From contig NZ_JAEMTA010000015.1 of the NCBI RefSeq assembly GCF_016462545.1, positions 1 through 64,000 of the forward strand: 64,000 bases of DNA, written 5' to 3'. The number at the start of each line of letters is the position of its first letter. The stretch's first letter is position 1. The DNA is from Mycolicibacterium sp. (GTDB lineage: Bacteria > Actinomycetota > Actinomycetes > Mycobacteriales > Mycobacteriaceae). The notes under the pieces were generated by a model. It was not told where the DNA came from. It worked only from the letters and a program-made list of their open reading frames with translations, and searched no databases. Below are positions 9,889 through 17,929 of this stretch, one piece after another. Position numbers and translations under genes: made by a program.

Positions 9889-10788
9889 TCAGTCCAGCTG
9901 AAGCGACTTGATCTGAACCGGTGTCTTGGGGGCTCCGTCGTCAGGTCCGCGGTCGCCGGGGACCACACCGCCGGCCGCGATCTTGTCGAGGGTGGCCAGG
10001 CCCGTCGCATCGATGGTGCCGAATGCCGTGTAGTTCGGGGGCAGTTGAGAATCTTTGAACACCAGGAAGAACTGACTGCCGTTGGAACCGGGAGCGCCCG
10101 TATTGGCCATCGCCAAGGTGCCGCGCGGGTACACCACAGGCGACTGCAGAGCCGGGTCGTCTGGCCGGTACTGGTTGGTCGGATACTCGTTGACGAAGCC
10201 GTAGCCGGGTCCGCCCGTGCCCTTCCCGGTCGGGTCGCCGCACTGCAGGACCGAGAGGCCCGGCGAGGTCGTCAGACGGTGACAGGGGGTGTCGTTGAAG
10301 TAGCCCTGGTTGGCCAGGCTCGCGAAGCTGTTCACCGTGCACGGTGCCTTGGCGTTGTCGAGCTGCAGCCCGATGTTGCCCTGTGAGGTGGTCAAACTGG
10401 CGCTGACCTGAGCGGGTTCGGTGGGCACCTTGCCGGTGCGCGGCGGGGTGTTCTTCTTGCTGGCCGGTTCTCCGGGCGTGGCCGGGTACTGGCAGTTGGC
10501 GCCCAGGTCGGCGGGGGCGGCGAACGGCGGGAGACCGGCGCCTCCCGGCGCGGCCTGGGTCGGTGCCGCGCTGGTCGACGGGGTGGGGGTATCGGCAGAC
10601 GCGTTGTTGTCGGGACTCTTGCTGGTCAGGATGACGGTCGCGACGACGGCACCGATGACCAGGAGCACGCCCGCGACGGAGCCGATGATGGTGAAGAGGC
10701 GACGCCTGCGTTCTTGAGCGGCGCGGCGTTCCAACTGCCGCTCCAGCTTGCGCTTGGCAGTTTCTCGCCGCTGTTCGTTGGTCGGCAC
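9889..10788 (-). CDS. ppiB: Peptidyl-prolyl cis-trans isomerase B (membrane-anchored cyclophilin)
   Basis: 299 residues. The GTG at 10788 gives VPTNEQRRETAKRKLERQ, matching the N-terminus of M. tuberculosis Rv2582, and GAGGAGG lies just upstream; the frame can be extended 48 codons further but without family support. A basic, coiled N-terminal segment precedes one membrane helix (about 30-55), a Pro/Thr/Ser-rich linker and a cyclophilin domain with CHRLTTS and GSQFFLVF. It is predicted to isomerise X-Pro bonds of exported proteins. It lies 21 bp upstream of its paralogue at 8785-9867 and the two probably form one transcript. Confidence 0.93.
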   Translation of the reverse strand: MPTNEQRRETAKRKLERQLERRAAQERRRRLFTIIGSVAGVLLVIGAVVATVILTSKSPDNNASADTPTPSTSAAPTQAAPGGAGLPPFAAPADLGANCQYPATPGEPASKKNTPPRTGKVPTEPAQVSASLTTSQGNIGLQLDNAKAPCTVNSFASLANQGYFNDTPCHRLTTSPGLSVLQCGDPTGKGTGGPGYGFVNEYPTNQYRPDDPALQSPVVYPRGTLAMANTGAPGSNGSQFFLVFKDSQLPPNYTAFGTIDATGLATLDKIAAGGVVPGDRGPDDGAPKTPVQIKSLQLD

Positions 10789-10891
10789 CGCGTGGTCCTC
10801 CTCGTGTTCGTCGATCGGCACCGAGTGTGCCAGCAATGGCTGAGAGTAGGTGCCGCGACCCACGCGAAGACCGGATGGGAAACTGGTCGAC

Positions 10892-11593
10892 GTGTTCATC
10901 ACGGGGTTTCCGGCAGGCATGTTGCAGTGCAACTGCTATGTGCTTGCGCGCAAGCAGGGAGCCGACGCCATCGTGGTCGATCCCGGCCAACGCGCGATGG
11001 GGCCACTGCGACGGATTCTCGACGAGAACCGACTGACCCCGGCAGCCGTGCTACTGACCCACGGTCACGTCGATCACATCTGGTCGGCCCAGAAGGTCGC
11101 CGATACCTACGGCTGCCCGGCATTCATCCATCCCGAGGACCGGGTGATGCTGACCGATCCCATCAAGGGGTTCGGTCCGCGGCTCGCGCAGCTGGCGCTG
11201 TCGGCCGTGTTCCGCGAGCCACGCCAAGTGGTCGAGTTGGATCGTGACGGCGACAAGATCGACGTGGGTGGGTTCACCGTCACCGTCGACCACACGCCGG
11301 GGCACACCAGGGGATCGGTGGTCTTCCGGGTGTCTACCGGCGGGCTGGAGCCTGGCGACTCGGGGATCGTGGCCGGTCCCGCCGACCTGGCGTTCACCGG
11401 CGACACCCTGTTCAAGCAGTCCATCGGGCGCACCGACCTGTGGGGCGGCAGCGGCCGCGACCTGCTCACCTCGATCGTGTCAAAACTGTTGGTGCTCGAC
11501 GACGCCACCGTGGTACTACCTGGGCATGGCCCGAAGTCCACGATCGGCGCCGAACGCCGCACCAACCCGTTCCTCGAAGGCCTAAGTGACTGA
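10892..11593 (+). CDS. Metallo-beta-lactamase-fold hydrolase (glyoxalase II-like, Rv2581c type)
   Basis: 233 residues from GTG 10892 (VFITGFPAG), the start that matches the Rv2581c N-terminus; a 14-codon in-frame extension is not supported. The metal-binding motif HGHVDH (His57, His59, Asp61, His62) is complete, with later ligands in [10 protein letters not shown] and PGHG. The family hydrolyses thioesters such as S-lactoylglutathione; mycobacteria lack glutathione, so the real substrate is probably another thiol ester or is unknown. The last eight bases overlap hisS, so the two are translationally coupled. Confidence 0.9.
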   Translation: MFITGFPAGMLQCNCYVLARKQGADAIVVDPGQRAMGPLRRILDENRLTPAAVLLTHGHVDHIWSAQKVADTYGCPAFIHPEDRVMLTDPIKGFGPRLAQLALSAVFREPRQVVELDRDGDKIDVGGFTVTVDHTPGHTRGSVVFRVSTGGLEPGDSGIVAGPADLAFTGDTLFKQSIGRTDLWGGSGRDLLTSIVSKLLVLDDATVVLPGHGPKSTIGAERRTNPFLEGLSD

Positions 11594-12845
11594 CTTTCAG
11601 GCGCCCAAGGGCGTCCCCGATTACCTCCCGCCGGACTCAGCGCTATTCGTCGCAGTCCGTGACGGCTTGCTGGAGTCGGCGCGGCGGGCGGGCTACGGCC
11701 ACGTCGAGCTGCCGATCTTCGAGGACACCGCGCTGTTCGCGCGTGGTGTCGGCGAGTCGACGGACGTCGTCAGCAAAGAGATGTACACGTTCGCCGACCG
11801 CGGCAATCGCTCGGTGACGCTACGACCGGAGGGCACGGCGGGAGTCATGCGGGCGGTCATCGAACATGGCCTCGATCGAGGGCAACTTCCGGTCAAGCTG
11901 CGCTACTCGGGTCCGTTCTTCCGCTACGAGCGCCCACAGGCGGGCCGCTACCGTCAGCTGCAGCAGGTCGGCGTCGAGGCCATCGGGGTGGACGATCCCG
12001 CCCTGGACGCCGAGGTGATCGCCATCGCCGACGCGGGTTTCCGGTCGTTGGGGCTCGACGGTTTTCGGCTCGAGATCACCTCGCTCGGTGACGACACGTG
12101 TCGGCCGCAGTACCGGGAGTTGTTGCAGGAGTTCCTGTTCGGACTCGATCTCGATGAGGACACCCGCCGTCGGGCTCAGATCAATCCGCTGCGCGTGCTG
12201 GACGACAAGCGCCCGCAGGTGCGCGAGATGACGGCCTCGGCACCCCTGATGCTCGACCACCTGTCCGACGGGGCCAAACAACACTTCGACACCGTCCTGA
12301 CGAATCTGGACGCGCTCGGGGTGCCGTACGTGATCAATCCGCGGATGGTGCGCGGCCTCGACTACTACACGAAGACGACGTTCGAGTTCGTCCACGACGG
12401 CCTTGGGGCGCAGTCGGGGATCGGTGGCGGTGGCCGCTACGACGGCCTGATGAAACAGTTGGGCGGACAGGATCTGTCGGGGATCGGCTTCGGTCTCGGC
12501 GTCGACCGCACGGTGCTGGCGCTCAAGGCCGAGGGCAAGACAGTCGGAGAGACCGCACGCGTCGACGTGTACTGCGTCCCCCTCGGAGACGCGGCGAAGC
12601 TGGTCTTGGCCAAGGTTGCGGGTCAGTTGCGAGCCGCCGGCGTTCGCGTCGACCTCGCCTACGGTGATCGTGGACTCAAGGGCGCGATGCGCGGGGCCGA
12701 TCGCTCCGGTGCCAGGATTGCGTTGGTGGTGGGTGACGGCGAAGTCGAGTCCGGGACCGTCGGGGTGAAGGAACTCGGGACGGGGGAGCAGGCAGAGGTC
12801 GGGGTAGACGCGGTCGTGCCGGAGATCCTCTCCCGTCTCACCTGA
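11586..12845 (+). CDS. hisS: Histidyl-tRNA synthetase
   Basis: 419 residues, GTG start overlapping the previous gene by eight bases. It charges tRNA-His. Class II motif 2 ([13 protein letters not shown]), the histidine-specific motifs [13 protein letters not shown] and [11 protein letters not shown], and motif 3 ([10 protein letters not shown]) are all visible, followed by the C-terminal anticodon-binding domain ([10 protein letters not shown]...). The length is normal. The N-terminus ([14 protein letters not shown]) is typical of the family. Confidence 0.97.
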   Translation: MTDFQAPKGVPDYLPPDSALFVAVRDGLLESARRAGYGHVELPIFEDTALFARGVGESTDVVSKEMYTFADRGNRSVTLRPEGTAGVMRAVIEHGLDRGQLPVKLRYSGPFFRYERPQAGRYRQLQQVGVEAIGVDDPALDAEVIAIADAGFRSLGLDGFRLEITSLGDDTCRPQYRELLQEFLFGLDLDEDTRRRAQINPLRVLDDKRPQVREMTASAPLMLDHLSDGAKQHFDTVLTNLDALGVPYVINPRMVRGLDYYTKTTFEFVHDGLGAQSGIGGGGRYDGLMKQLGGQDLSGIGFGLGVDRTVLALKAEGKTVGETARVDVYCVPLGDAAKLVLAKVAGQLRAAGVRVDLAYGDRGLKGAMRGADRSGARIALVVGDGEVESGTVGVKELGTGEQAEVGVDAVVPEILSRLT

Positions 12846-13010
12846 CGCCCCCGTTCGCGCGAGATTCCCCGCGCCGCCGTTGAACGGGTTGCCGCGCTGA
12901 AGGATTCGGGCGGTTCGGCGTGACGGCCACCCGTGCGGCCGAACGCGACACGCCGCCGTCATGCCCGGAAGCCATCACGGTGATCCAGGCGCGTGGCAAC
13001 ATCGGCGGAC

Positions 13011-13442
13011 GTGCGGGTACTGGTGCAGCGGGTGACGTCGGCTCGGGTCGTGGTGGATGGTGCCGTGGTCGGCGAGATACGTCCCGACGGGCAGGGACTG
13101 TTGGCTCTGGTCGGAGTGACGCACGACGACGATCCGGACACCGCCCGGCGCATGGCCGAGAAGCTTTGGCAGCTGCGAATTCTCGACGACGAACGTTCGG
13201 CCGCCGACGCGCACGCTCCCGTCCTGGTGGTCAGTCAGTTCACGCTGTACGCCAATACCGCCAAGGGTCGGCGGCCGTCGTGGAATGCGGCCGCGCCGCG
13301 AGGCGTCGCCGAGCCGCTGGTGAGAACCTTCGGCGAGGCGCTACGCGACCTCGGCGCGGACGTGGAGACCGGGGTGTTCGGCGCTGACATGTCCGTCGAA
13401 CTCGTCAACGACGGTCCGGTGACGGTGCTGTTGGAGCTCTGA
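13011..13442 (+). CDS. dtd: D-aminoacyl-tRNA deacylase
   Basis: 143 residues from GTG 13011 ([11 protein letters not shown]), the usual Dtd N-terminus; an in-frame GTG at 12993 adds six residues without family support. The enzyme removes D-amino acids, and glycine from tRNA-Ala, from mischarged tRNAs. Both signature motifs are present: SQFTLYA (75-81) and NDGPVT (133-138), the latter holding the Gly-cisPro pair used for chiral rejection. It lies 165 bp downstream of hisS, on the same strand. Confidence 0.95.
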   Translation: MRVLVQRVTSARVVVDGAVVGEIRPDGQGLLALVGVTHDDDPDTARRMAEKLWQLRILDDERSAADAHAPVLVVSQFTLYANTAKGRRPSWNAAAPRGVAEPLVRTFGEALRDLGADVETGVFGADMSVELVNDGPVTVLLEL

Positions 13443-13450
13443 GCACCGAG

Positions 13451-13511
13451 GCGAGCGTGCGTGAACCCGAAAAAGGGCCTCGGCGTGTCGGGCGCAGACA
13501 CGCACGCTCGC
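13451..13511. repeat. Intergenic inverted repeat with 13-bp arms
   Basis: GCGAGCGTGCGTG (13451-13463) and its exact reverse complement (13499-13511) flank a 35-base centre that itself contains GC-rich complementary stretches. It begins eight bases after dtd. There is no T-run next to it, so it is a possible Rho-independent-like stop or a mobile palindromic element, not a classic terminator. Confidence 0.7.
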
Positions 13512-13583
13512 GGAGGAGGCGGCAGGGGAGTGAGTGGTGGGGCGCGATGTAACGATCCGGTACCGTTCGGCGATGTGACCATC

Positions 13584-14015
13584 ATGCGAACAGCGACAAG
13601 CAAGATCGGGGCGGCAATCGGGGTAGCGGCGCTGGTGGCGTCCGCAGGCATGGCGGCCAGCCAAGCGACCGCCGGCGCCGAACCGGCAGGTCACAAGGTT
13701 GTCTACACGCTCACCTCGGCGGGAGACGCCGACTTCGACCTGTACTACCTGACTACTCAGCCCGCCGACAAGGCGGCGTACAACGCCGACTCGTACGCGT
13801 ATCTGAAGAAGGAGCAGATCACCCTCGGGGCAGGTCAGCCCTGGGTGTTCGAAACCACTCTGGCCGACCCGCAGTGGGCGATCCTGACTGTCAGCAGCAC
13901 CACTCATGGTGGCCGCGCGGCGCCGAATCCGCACTGCGAGATCTCCGTCGACGGCCAGATCGCCGTGCAGCAGGACGCGCCATACAACCTGCAGTGCCAA
14001 CTCGGACAGTGGTGA
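13584..14015 (+). CDS. Secreted MmpS-like small protein
   Basis: 143 residues from ATG 13584; a GTG at 13575 would add three. A signal peptide covers about residues 1-32 (basic start, Ala-rich core, cleavage likely near ATAGAEP). The mature part is a small beta-rich domain (HKVVYTLTSAGDADF ... NPHCEISVDGQIAVQQ ... LQCQLGQW) with two cysteines that could pair, resembling the extracytoplasmic domain of mycobacterial MmpS membrane proteins. No mmpL gene is adjacent. The function is unknown; MmpS proteins assist MmpL export, but this one looks soluble. Confidence 0.7.
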   Translation: MRTATSKIGAAIGVAALVASAGMAASQATAGAEPAGHKVVYTLTSAGDADFDLYYLTTQPADKAAYNADSYAYLKKEQITLGAGQPWVFETTLADPQWAILTVSSTTHGGRAAPNPHCEISVDGQIAVQQDAPYNLQCQLGQW

Positions 14016-14156
14016 CGTCGCACTAGCCCGTCGACTTGGCCTACGGCCGACATTGGGTGCCGCCCGCTGCGCGATCGTCGCGGCGGTGTCGGTGCCCAAT
14101 GTGCTTTCGCGTGGACGTCTTCGTGGTCCGTGTAGCGAATTCGACCCCACGAAGAA

Positions 14157-14194
14157 CTATGGGCTGGCAAGGTTTTCACCTTGCCAGCCCATAG
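14157..14194 (-). terminator. Strong stem-loop terminator behind the cold-shock gene
   Basis: A 16-bp perfect stem: CTATGGGCTGGCAAGG (14157-14172) pairs with 14179-14194 around the loop TTTTCA. It starts 12 bases past the cold-shock gene stop. Read on the minus strand it is followed by GTTCTTC, which gives a modest U-rich tail. Confidence 0.85.
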
Positions 14195-14206
14195 AACGTG
14201 AAGTTC

Positions 14207-14410
14207 TTAGATCGCGGTAACTCCGGTGGCCTGGGGGCCCTTCGCACCTTGTCCGACATCGAACTGAACCCGCTGAGCCTCTTCCAGCGAACGGTAGCCG
14301 CCGCCTTGGATCTCAGAGTAGTGGACGAAGACATCCGGGGAGCCGTCGTCGGGGGCGATAAAGCCGAAGCCCTTTTCGCTGTTGAACCATTTCACAGTTC
14401 CCTGTGCCAT
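14207..14410 (-). CDS. Cold-shock protein, CspA family
   Basis: 67 residues, the standard length for a single cold-shock domain. The RNA-binding motifs KGFGFI (RNP1) and VFVHYSEI (RNP2 type) are present, and the N-terminus [14 protein letters not shown] is typical. It acts as an RNA chaperone in the cytosol. The upstream region is AT-rich for this genome, and an AAAGAAG purine tract lies about eight bases before the ATG. It is followed by a strong terminator and is divergent from the LexA-boxed radical SAM gene, so it is monocistronic. Confidence 0.96.
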   Translation of the reverse strand: MAQGTVKWFNSEKGFGFIAPDDGSPDVFVHYSEIQGGGYRSLEEAQRVQFDVGQGAKGPQATGVTAI

Positions 14411-14460
14411 ACTCTTTTACTTCTTTCATCAGGAGCGGATGTGTCTTACACCCGCCGCAA

Positions 14461-14466
14461 AGTCTA
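14461..14466 (-). promoter_or_regulatory. Possible -10 element of the cold-shock gene
   Basis: On the minus strand TAGACT lies about 50 bases upstream of the ATG, which would leave a leader of roughly 40 nt. It fits the mycobacterial SigA-type TANNNT pattern. No clear -35 is seen. Weak evidence. Confidence 0.3.
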
Positions 14467-14524
14467 CTGCACAAACCGCATCTGATCTCACTAAAGATGG
14501 CCGCAATCCTGGATTGACTTCCAT

Positions 14525-14540
14525 TCGAACGTATGTTCGC
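14525..14540. promoter_or_regulatory. LexA (SOS) box upstream of the radical SAM gene
   Basis: TCGAAC-GTAT-GTTCGC matches the mycobacterial SOS consensus TCGAAC-N4-GTTCGA at 11 of 12 fixed positions. It ends seven bases before the ATG at 14548. Rv2578c, the M. tuberculosis orthologue, is to my recollection among the published LexA-regulated genes. Confidence 0.85.
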
Positions 14541-14547
14541 ATGAATC

Positions 14548-15561
14548 ATGCGATGGGACGGCCAGGGTGTCGGCGTGGAGGACGGGTCTCTGCCCGGACT
14601 GCAGCGCATCGGATTCGTGCGCTCGGTGCGCACGCCGCAGTTCGAGGGGATCACCTTTCACGAGGTGCTGTGCAAGTCCGCGCTCAACAAGGTGCCCCAC
14701 TCTTCCCACCTGCCGTTTCAGTTCACGGTCAACGGCTATCGCGGGTGCAGTCATGCGTGCCGCTACTGCTTCGCGCGACCAACGCACGAATACCTCGACT
14801 TCGACAACGGCGTGGACTTCGACACCCAGGTGGTGGTCAAGACCAATGTCGTCGACGTGCTTCGCGGGGAGTTGTCCCGCAGGTCGTGGACTCGCGAGAC
14901 GGTTGCGCTCGGCACCAACACGGATCCCTACCAACGTGCTGAGGGACGATACGCGCTGATGCCGGGAATCATTGGGGCACTGGCGAATTCGGGGACGCCG
15001 TTCTCGATACTCACCAAGGGCACGCTCCTGCGCCGCGATCTGCCGCTGCTCGTCGAGGCCTCCCGGGCCGTCACGGTGAGCGTCGCGGTCTCGCTGGCGA
15101 TCGGTGATTCCGACCTGCACGCCGCCGTCGAACCCGGTACGCCGACGCCGCGTGCGCGCCTGGACTTGATCCAGGCAATCAGCACGGCGGGGCTCGACTG
15201 TCACGTGATGGTTGCCCCGGTGCTGCCGATGCTGACCGATTCGGTCGAGCACCTCGATGCGCTCCTGGGGCGGATCGCCGCGGCCGGCGCCACGAGTGCG
15301 ACGGTCTTCGGGCTGCACCTGCGCGGGTCGACGCGAGACTGGTTCATGGCCTGGCTCGAGGGCGCCCGTCCGGAGCTGGTGGCGCAGTACCGGCAGTTGT
15401 ACGGCCGCGGCGCATACCTGCCGAAGAGCTATCGCGATGAGTTGCGTGCGCGGGCACAGCCGCTGCTCGCACGACATGGCTTGACCGGTGGCCAACGAAG
15501 GTTCCGGGCGGTATCCGCGCCGCCCGTCGCGGCGGAGGCACCGCAACCAACGCTGTTCTGA
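14548..15561 (+). CDS. SOS-controlled radical SAM protein (Rv2578c family)
   Basis: 337 residues. The N-terminus MRWDGQGV and C-terminus PTLF match Rv2578c-type proteins. The cluster motif CSHACRYC (Cys67, Cys71, Cys74) has the CX3CX2C spacing for a [4Fe-4S] cluster that reduces S-adenosylmethionine. It belongs to the group distantly related to spore photoproduct lyase, so a DNA-repair-like role is a reasonable guess, but the reaction is unknown. A LexA box ends seven bases upstream, leaving little room for a leader, so the transcript may be leaderless or nearly so. Confidence 0.9.
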   Translation: MRWDGQGVGVEDGSLPGLQRIGFVRSVRTPQFEGITFHEVLCKSALNKVPHSSHLPFQFTVNGYRGCSHACRYCFARPTHEYLDFDNGVDFDTQVVVKTNVVDVLRGELSRRSWTRETVALGTNTDPYQRAEGRYALMPGIIGALANSGTPFSILTKGTLLRRDLPLLVEASRAVTVSVAVSLAIGDSDLHAAVEPGTPTPRARLDLIQAISTAGLDCHVMVAPVLPMLTDSVEHLDALLGRIAAAGATSATVFGLHLRGSTRDWFMAWLEGARPELVAQYRQLYGRGAYLPKSYRDELRARAQPLLARHGLTGGQRRFRAVSAPPVAAEAPQPTLF

Positions 15562-15610
15562 CGACGGTTCACTGCTATGCCACCTGTGTGGAGGCGGGGT
15601 TGTATCCATC

Positions 15611-15650
15611 GGTACCGAGGCGTACCGTCTGGCTGGTACCTTTCCGTACC
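15611..15650. promoter_or_regulatory. Tandem GGTAC-N6-GTACC elements before the P450 gene
   Basis: GGTACCGAGGCGTACC (15611-15626) and GGTACCTTTCCGTACC (15635-15650) share the palindromic frame GGTAC-N6-GTACC and start 24 bp apart. The second ends 15 bases before the P450 start codon. This looks like a double operator for a dimeric repressor, TetR-like in style. No regulator gene is adjacent, so the protein that binds is unknown. Confidence 0.65.
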
Positions 15651-15665
15651 GAGCTGGAGGTGGCC

Positions 15666-17024
15666 ATGGGCGAAGCGACGACGAATCCGGTGCGGTTGCC
15701 CCCTGCGCCGCGGATCCCCAAGGCCCTTCAGGCAGTTGCCTTCTTGACCAGCCGTGACAAGGCGATCACCGCGGTGGCGAGGCGTTACGGCTCGGAGTTC
15801 ACCCTCAATCTGCCGATCTTCGGCGACGCGGTGGTGATCAGCGATCCCGTACTGGTCAAGGAACTGTTCACGATGAGCACCGACCTCATCGCCCGCGCGG
15901 GCAGGCTCGGCGAGGTGTTGGGACCGGGGTCCACGTTCAGCCTGGAGGGTGCCGACCACCGGCAGCGCCGCAAGTTACTCGTGCCGCCCTTTCACGGCAA
16001 GAGAATGCCCGGCTACGAGCAGATCGTCGAAGAAGAGGTGCTGCGCGAGATTGCGTCCTGGCCGGAGGGCGAGGAGTTCGCGACCATGCCGTCGATGATG
16101 CGGATCACGCTCAACGCGATCCTGCGAGCGGTCTTCGGGGCCGACGGAGCAGCGCTCGAGCAGTTGCGTGATCTGCTGCCTGCCATGGTGCTCACATCGT
16201 CGCGACTCACGGTGATGCCCCCCGTCGCGCGCCGCGACTACGGTCCGTGGAGTCCGGCAGGTCGGGCGGCACGACTGCGCCGACGGTACGACGCCATCGT
16301 CTCCGGACTCATTTCGGATGCGCGCCGGGATGCCGAGTTCGAGGAGCGCGGCGATGTCCTGGCGCTGCTGCTGCGGGCGCGGTACGACGATGGCTCACCG
16401 ATCTCCGACGATCACGTCGCCGACGAACTGCTCACGCTCCTCGCCGCGGGACACGAAACCACCGCAACCACCCTGGCGTGGGCCGTCGAGAGGCTGCGGC
16501 GCCACCCCCGGCTGCTGAGCCGCCTCGCCCACGACATCGATGAAGGAGCTTCGGAACTGCTGCAGGCCACCATCTTCGAGGTGCAGCGTACCCGGCCCGT
16601 CATCGATGCCACCGTCAGGCTGACCAGGTCGCGAATTACACTGGGACAGTGGGTTATTCCTGAGAACCACGTCGTCATGGTCAGCATCTCCCTGGCCCAC
16701 GCGGCCAAGCGGAACTTCGCTGATCCGGAGGTGTTCGACCCGGACCGCTTCGTCGGCAACCAGCCTGACAACTACACCTGGATTCCCTACGGCGGCGGCG
16801 TCCGGCGGTGCATCGGCGCTGCGTTCGCCAACATGGAGATGGTCGTGGTGCTGCGAACCCTGCTGCGCAAGTTCGAATTTCGCAGCACGTATGCGCCGGG
16901 GGAGTCGGCGCACTCGCGCGGTGTCGCGACAGCGCCGGCCCGCGGCGGGCTGGCTGTCCTTCACCGCCGGACGCCACGCACAGCGGTCGGTGCGTCCGCC
17001 GTGGTCGCCGAGGCGTCGGCATGA
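15666..17024 (+). CDS. Cytochrome P450, CYP138-like
   Basis: 452 residues from ATG 15666, which has GGAGG five bases upstream; a 26-codon in-frame extension would run through the operators. P450 hallmarks: I-helix AGHETT (261-266), the ExxR pair at Glu305/Arg308, and the haem loop ending in RRCIGAAF with the haem-ligand Cys382. Stretches such as RRKLLVPPFHGK and FATMPSMMRITLNAILRAVFGA closely recall M. tuberculosis CYP138. It is predicted to hydroxylate a lipid or other hydrophobic substrate. It is the first gene of a coupled P450-hydrolase-SDR operon (ATGA overlaps). Confidence 0.92.
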   Translation: MGEATTNPVRLPPAPRIPKALQAVAFLTSRDKAITAVARRYGSEFTLNLPIFGDAVVISDPVLVKELFTMSTDLIARAGRLGEVLGPGSTFSLEGADHRQRRKLLVPPFHGKRMPGYEQIVEEEVLREIASWPEGEEFATMPSMMRITLNAILRAVFGADGAALEQLRDLLPAMVLTSSRLTVMPPVARRDYGPWSPAGRAARLRRRYDAIVSGLISDARRDAEFEERGDVLALLLRARYDDGSPISDDHVADELLTLLAAGHETTATTLAWAVERLRRHPRLLSRLAHDIDEGASELLQATIFEVQRTRPVIDATVRLTRSRITLGQWVIPENHVVMVSISLAHAAKRNFADPEVFDPDRFVGNQPDNYTWIPYGGGVRRCIGAAFANMEMVVVLRTLLRKFEFRSTYAPGESAHSRGVATAPARGGLAVLHRRTPRTAVGASAVVAEASA

Positions 17025-17929
17025 CGGCGAGCGAAGGTCTACTGGATGTCGGCCGCGGAATCACGCTGTGCTGGGACGGCTTCGGCAACCCCGCGGATCC
17101 GCCGGTGGTGCTCATTGCGGGACTGGGGCAGCAGAAACACACCTGGCCATCGGAGTTCGCCGCCATGATCGCCGCGCAGGGATTCCGGGTGATCCGGTTC
17201 GACAACCGCGACGTCGGGCGTTCCACGCACGCCGACTTTCCGCCGCCCAAGCCGTTGGCGATCCTGCGCGGCGGCAGCGACGATCGGCAGTACCACCTCG
17301 GCGACATGGCCCGTGACACCGTCGGGTTGGTGGACGCCCTCGGGTACGGCGACGCACACCTCGTCGGTGTGTCGATGGGTGGCATGATCGCGCAGACCGT
17401 CGCCGCTCACCACCCCGGCCGCGTTCGCAGTCTCACGTCCATCATGTCGACCACCGGCGCGAAGCGCATCGGCCGTCCGGCCCGGTCGACATGGGTGCGA
17501 ATGGCCACGGCACGCCCGCCCCGCAATCGGGACGAGGCCTGTGACGCCGCGGTGAAGATGTTCCGCCACATCGGATCTCATGGTTTTCCCTTCGGCGAGG
17601 AGTGGGTGCGGGACAAGGCGGGTATCGCCTGGGACCGTGACCCCACGTCGGCGGGTGTCACCCGACAGTTGGCCGGCATCTTCGCCTCCGGTGACCGGAC
17701 ACGCGAACTGCGACAGATCGACGTTCCGACGCTGGTGATCCACGGTGACCGCGACCGAATGGTCCATCCGACCGGAGGCGCGGCCACCGCCGCCGCCATC
17801 CCCGGCGCACGACTGGAGACCATCGTCGGCATGGGCCACGATCTGCCCGCAGGCGCGTGGAGCCGTCTGCACGACCTGATCACCGAGCACCTGCACCGCT
17901 CCACCACCACATCGAAGGAGACCGGATGA
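17021..17929 (+). CDS. Alpha/beta-fold hydrolase
   Basis: 302 residues. The start ATG overlaps the P450 stop. The nucleophile elbow GVSMGGMIAQ (G-x-S-x-G) follows strand LVDALGYGDAHLV; the acid lies near VIHGDRDRMV and the catalytic His in GMGHDLP, so the triad is complete. The family includes esterases, lactonases and C-C hydrolases acting on small substrates. With a P450 upstream and an SDR downstream, it probably processes an oxidised intermediate in the same pathway. The substrate is unknown. Confidence 0.88.
   Translation: MTASEGLLDVGRGITLCWDGFGNPADPPVVLIAGLGQQKHTWPSEFAAMIAAQGFRVIRFDNRDVGRSTHADFPPPKPLAILRGGSDDRQYHLGDMARDTVGLVDALGYGDAHLVGVSMGGMIAQTVAAHHPGRVRSLTSIMSTTGAKRIGRPARSTWVRMATARPPRNRDEACDAAVKMFRHIGSHGFPFGEEWVRDKAGIAWDRDPTSAGVTRQLAGIFASGDRTRELRQIDVPTLVIHGDRDRMVHPTGGAATAAAIPGARLETIVGMGHDLPAGAWSRLHDLITEHLHRSTTTSKETG

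Noticed and set aside
12920..13387. Plus-strand frame overlapping dtd
   Set aside because: Arg/Gly-rich shadow; dtd in the other frame has both family motifs.
14541..14547. ATG at 14541, before the radical SAM gene
   Set aside because: It is out of frame with the radical SAM protein. The ATG at 14548 gives MRW, as in Rv2578c.
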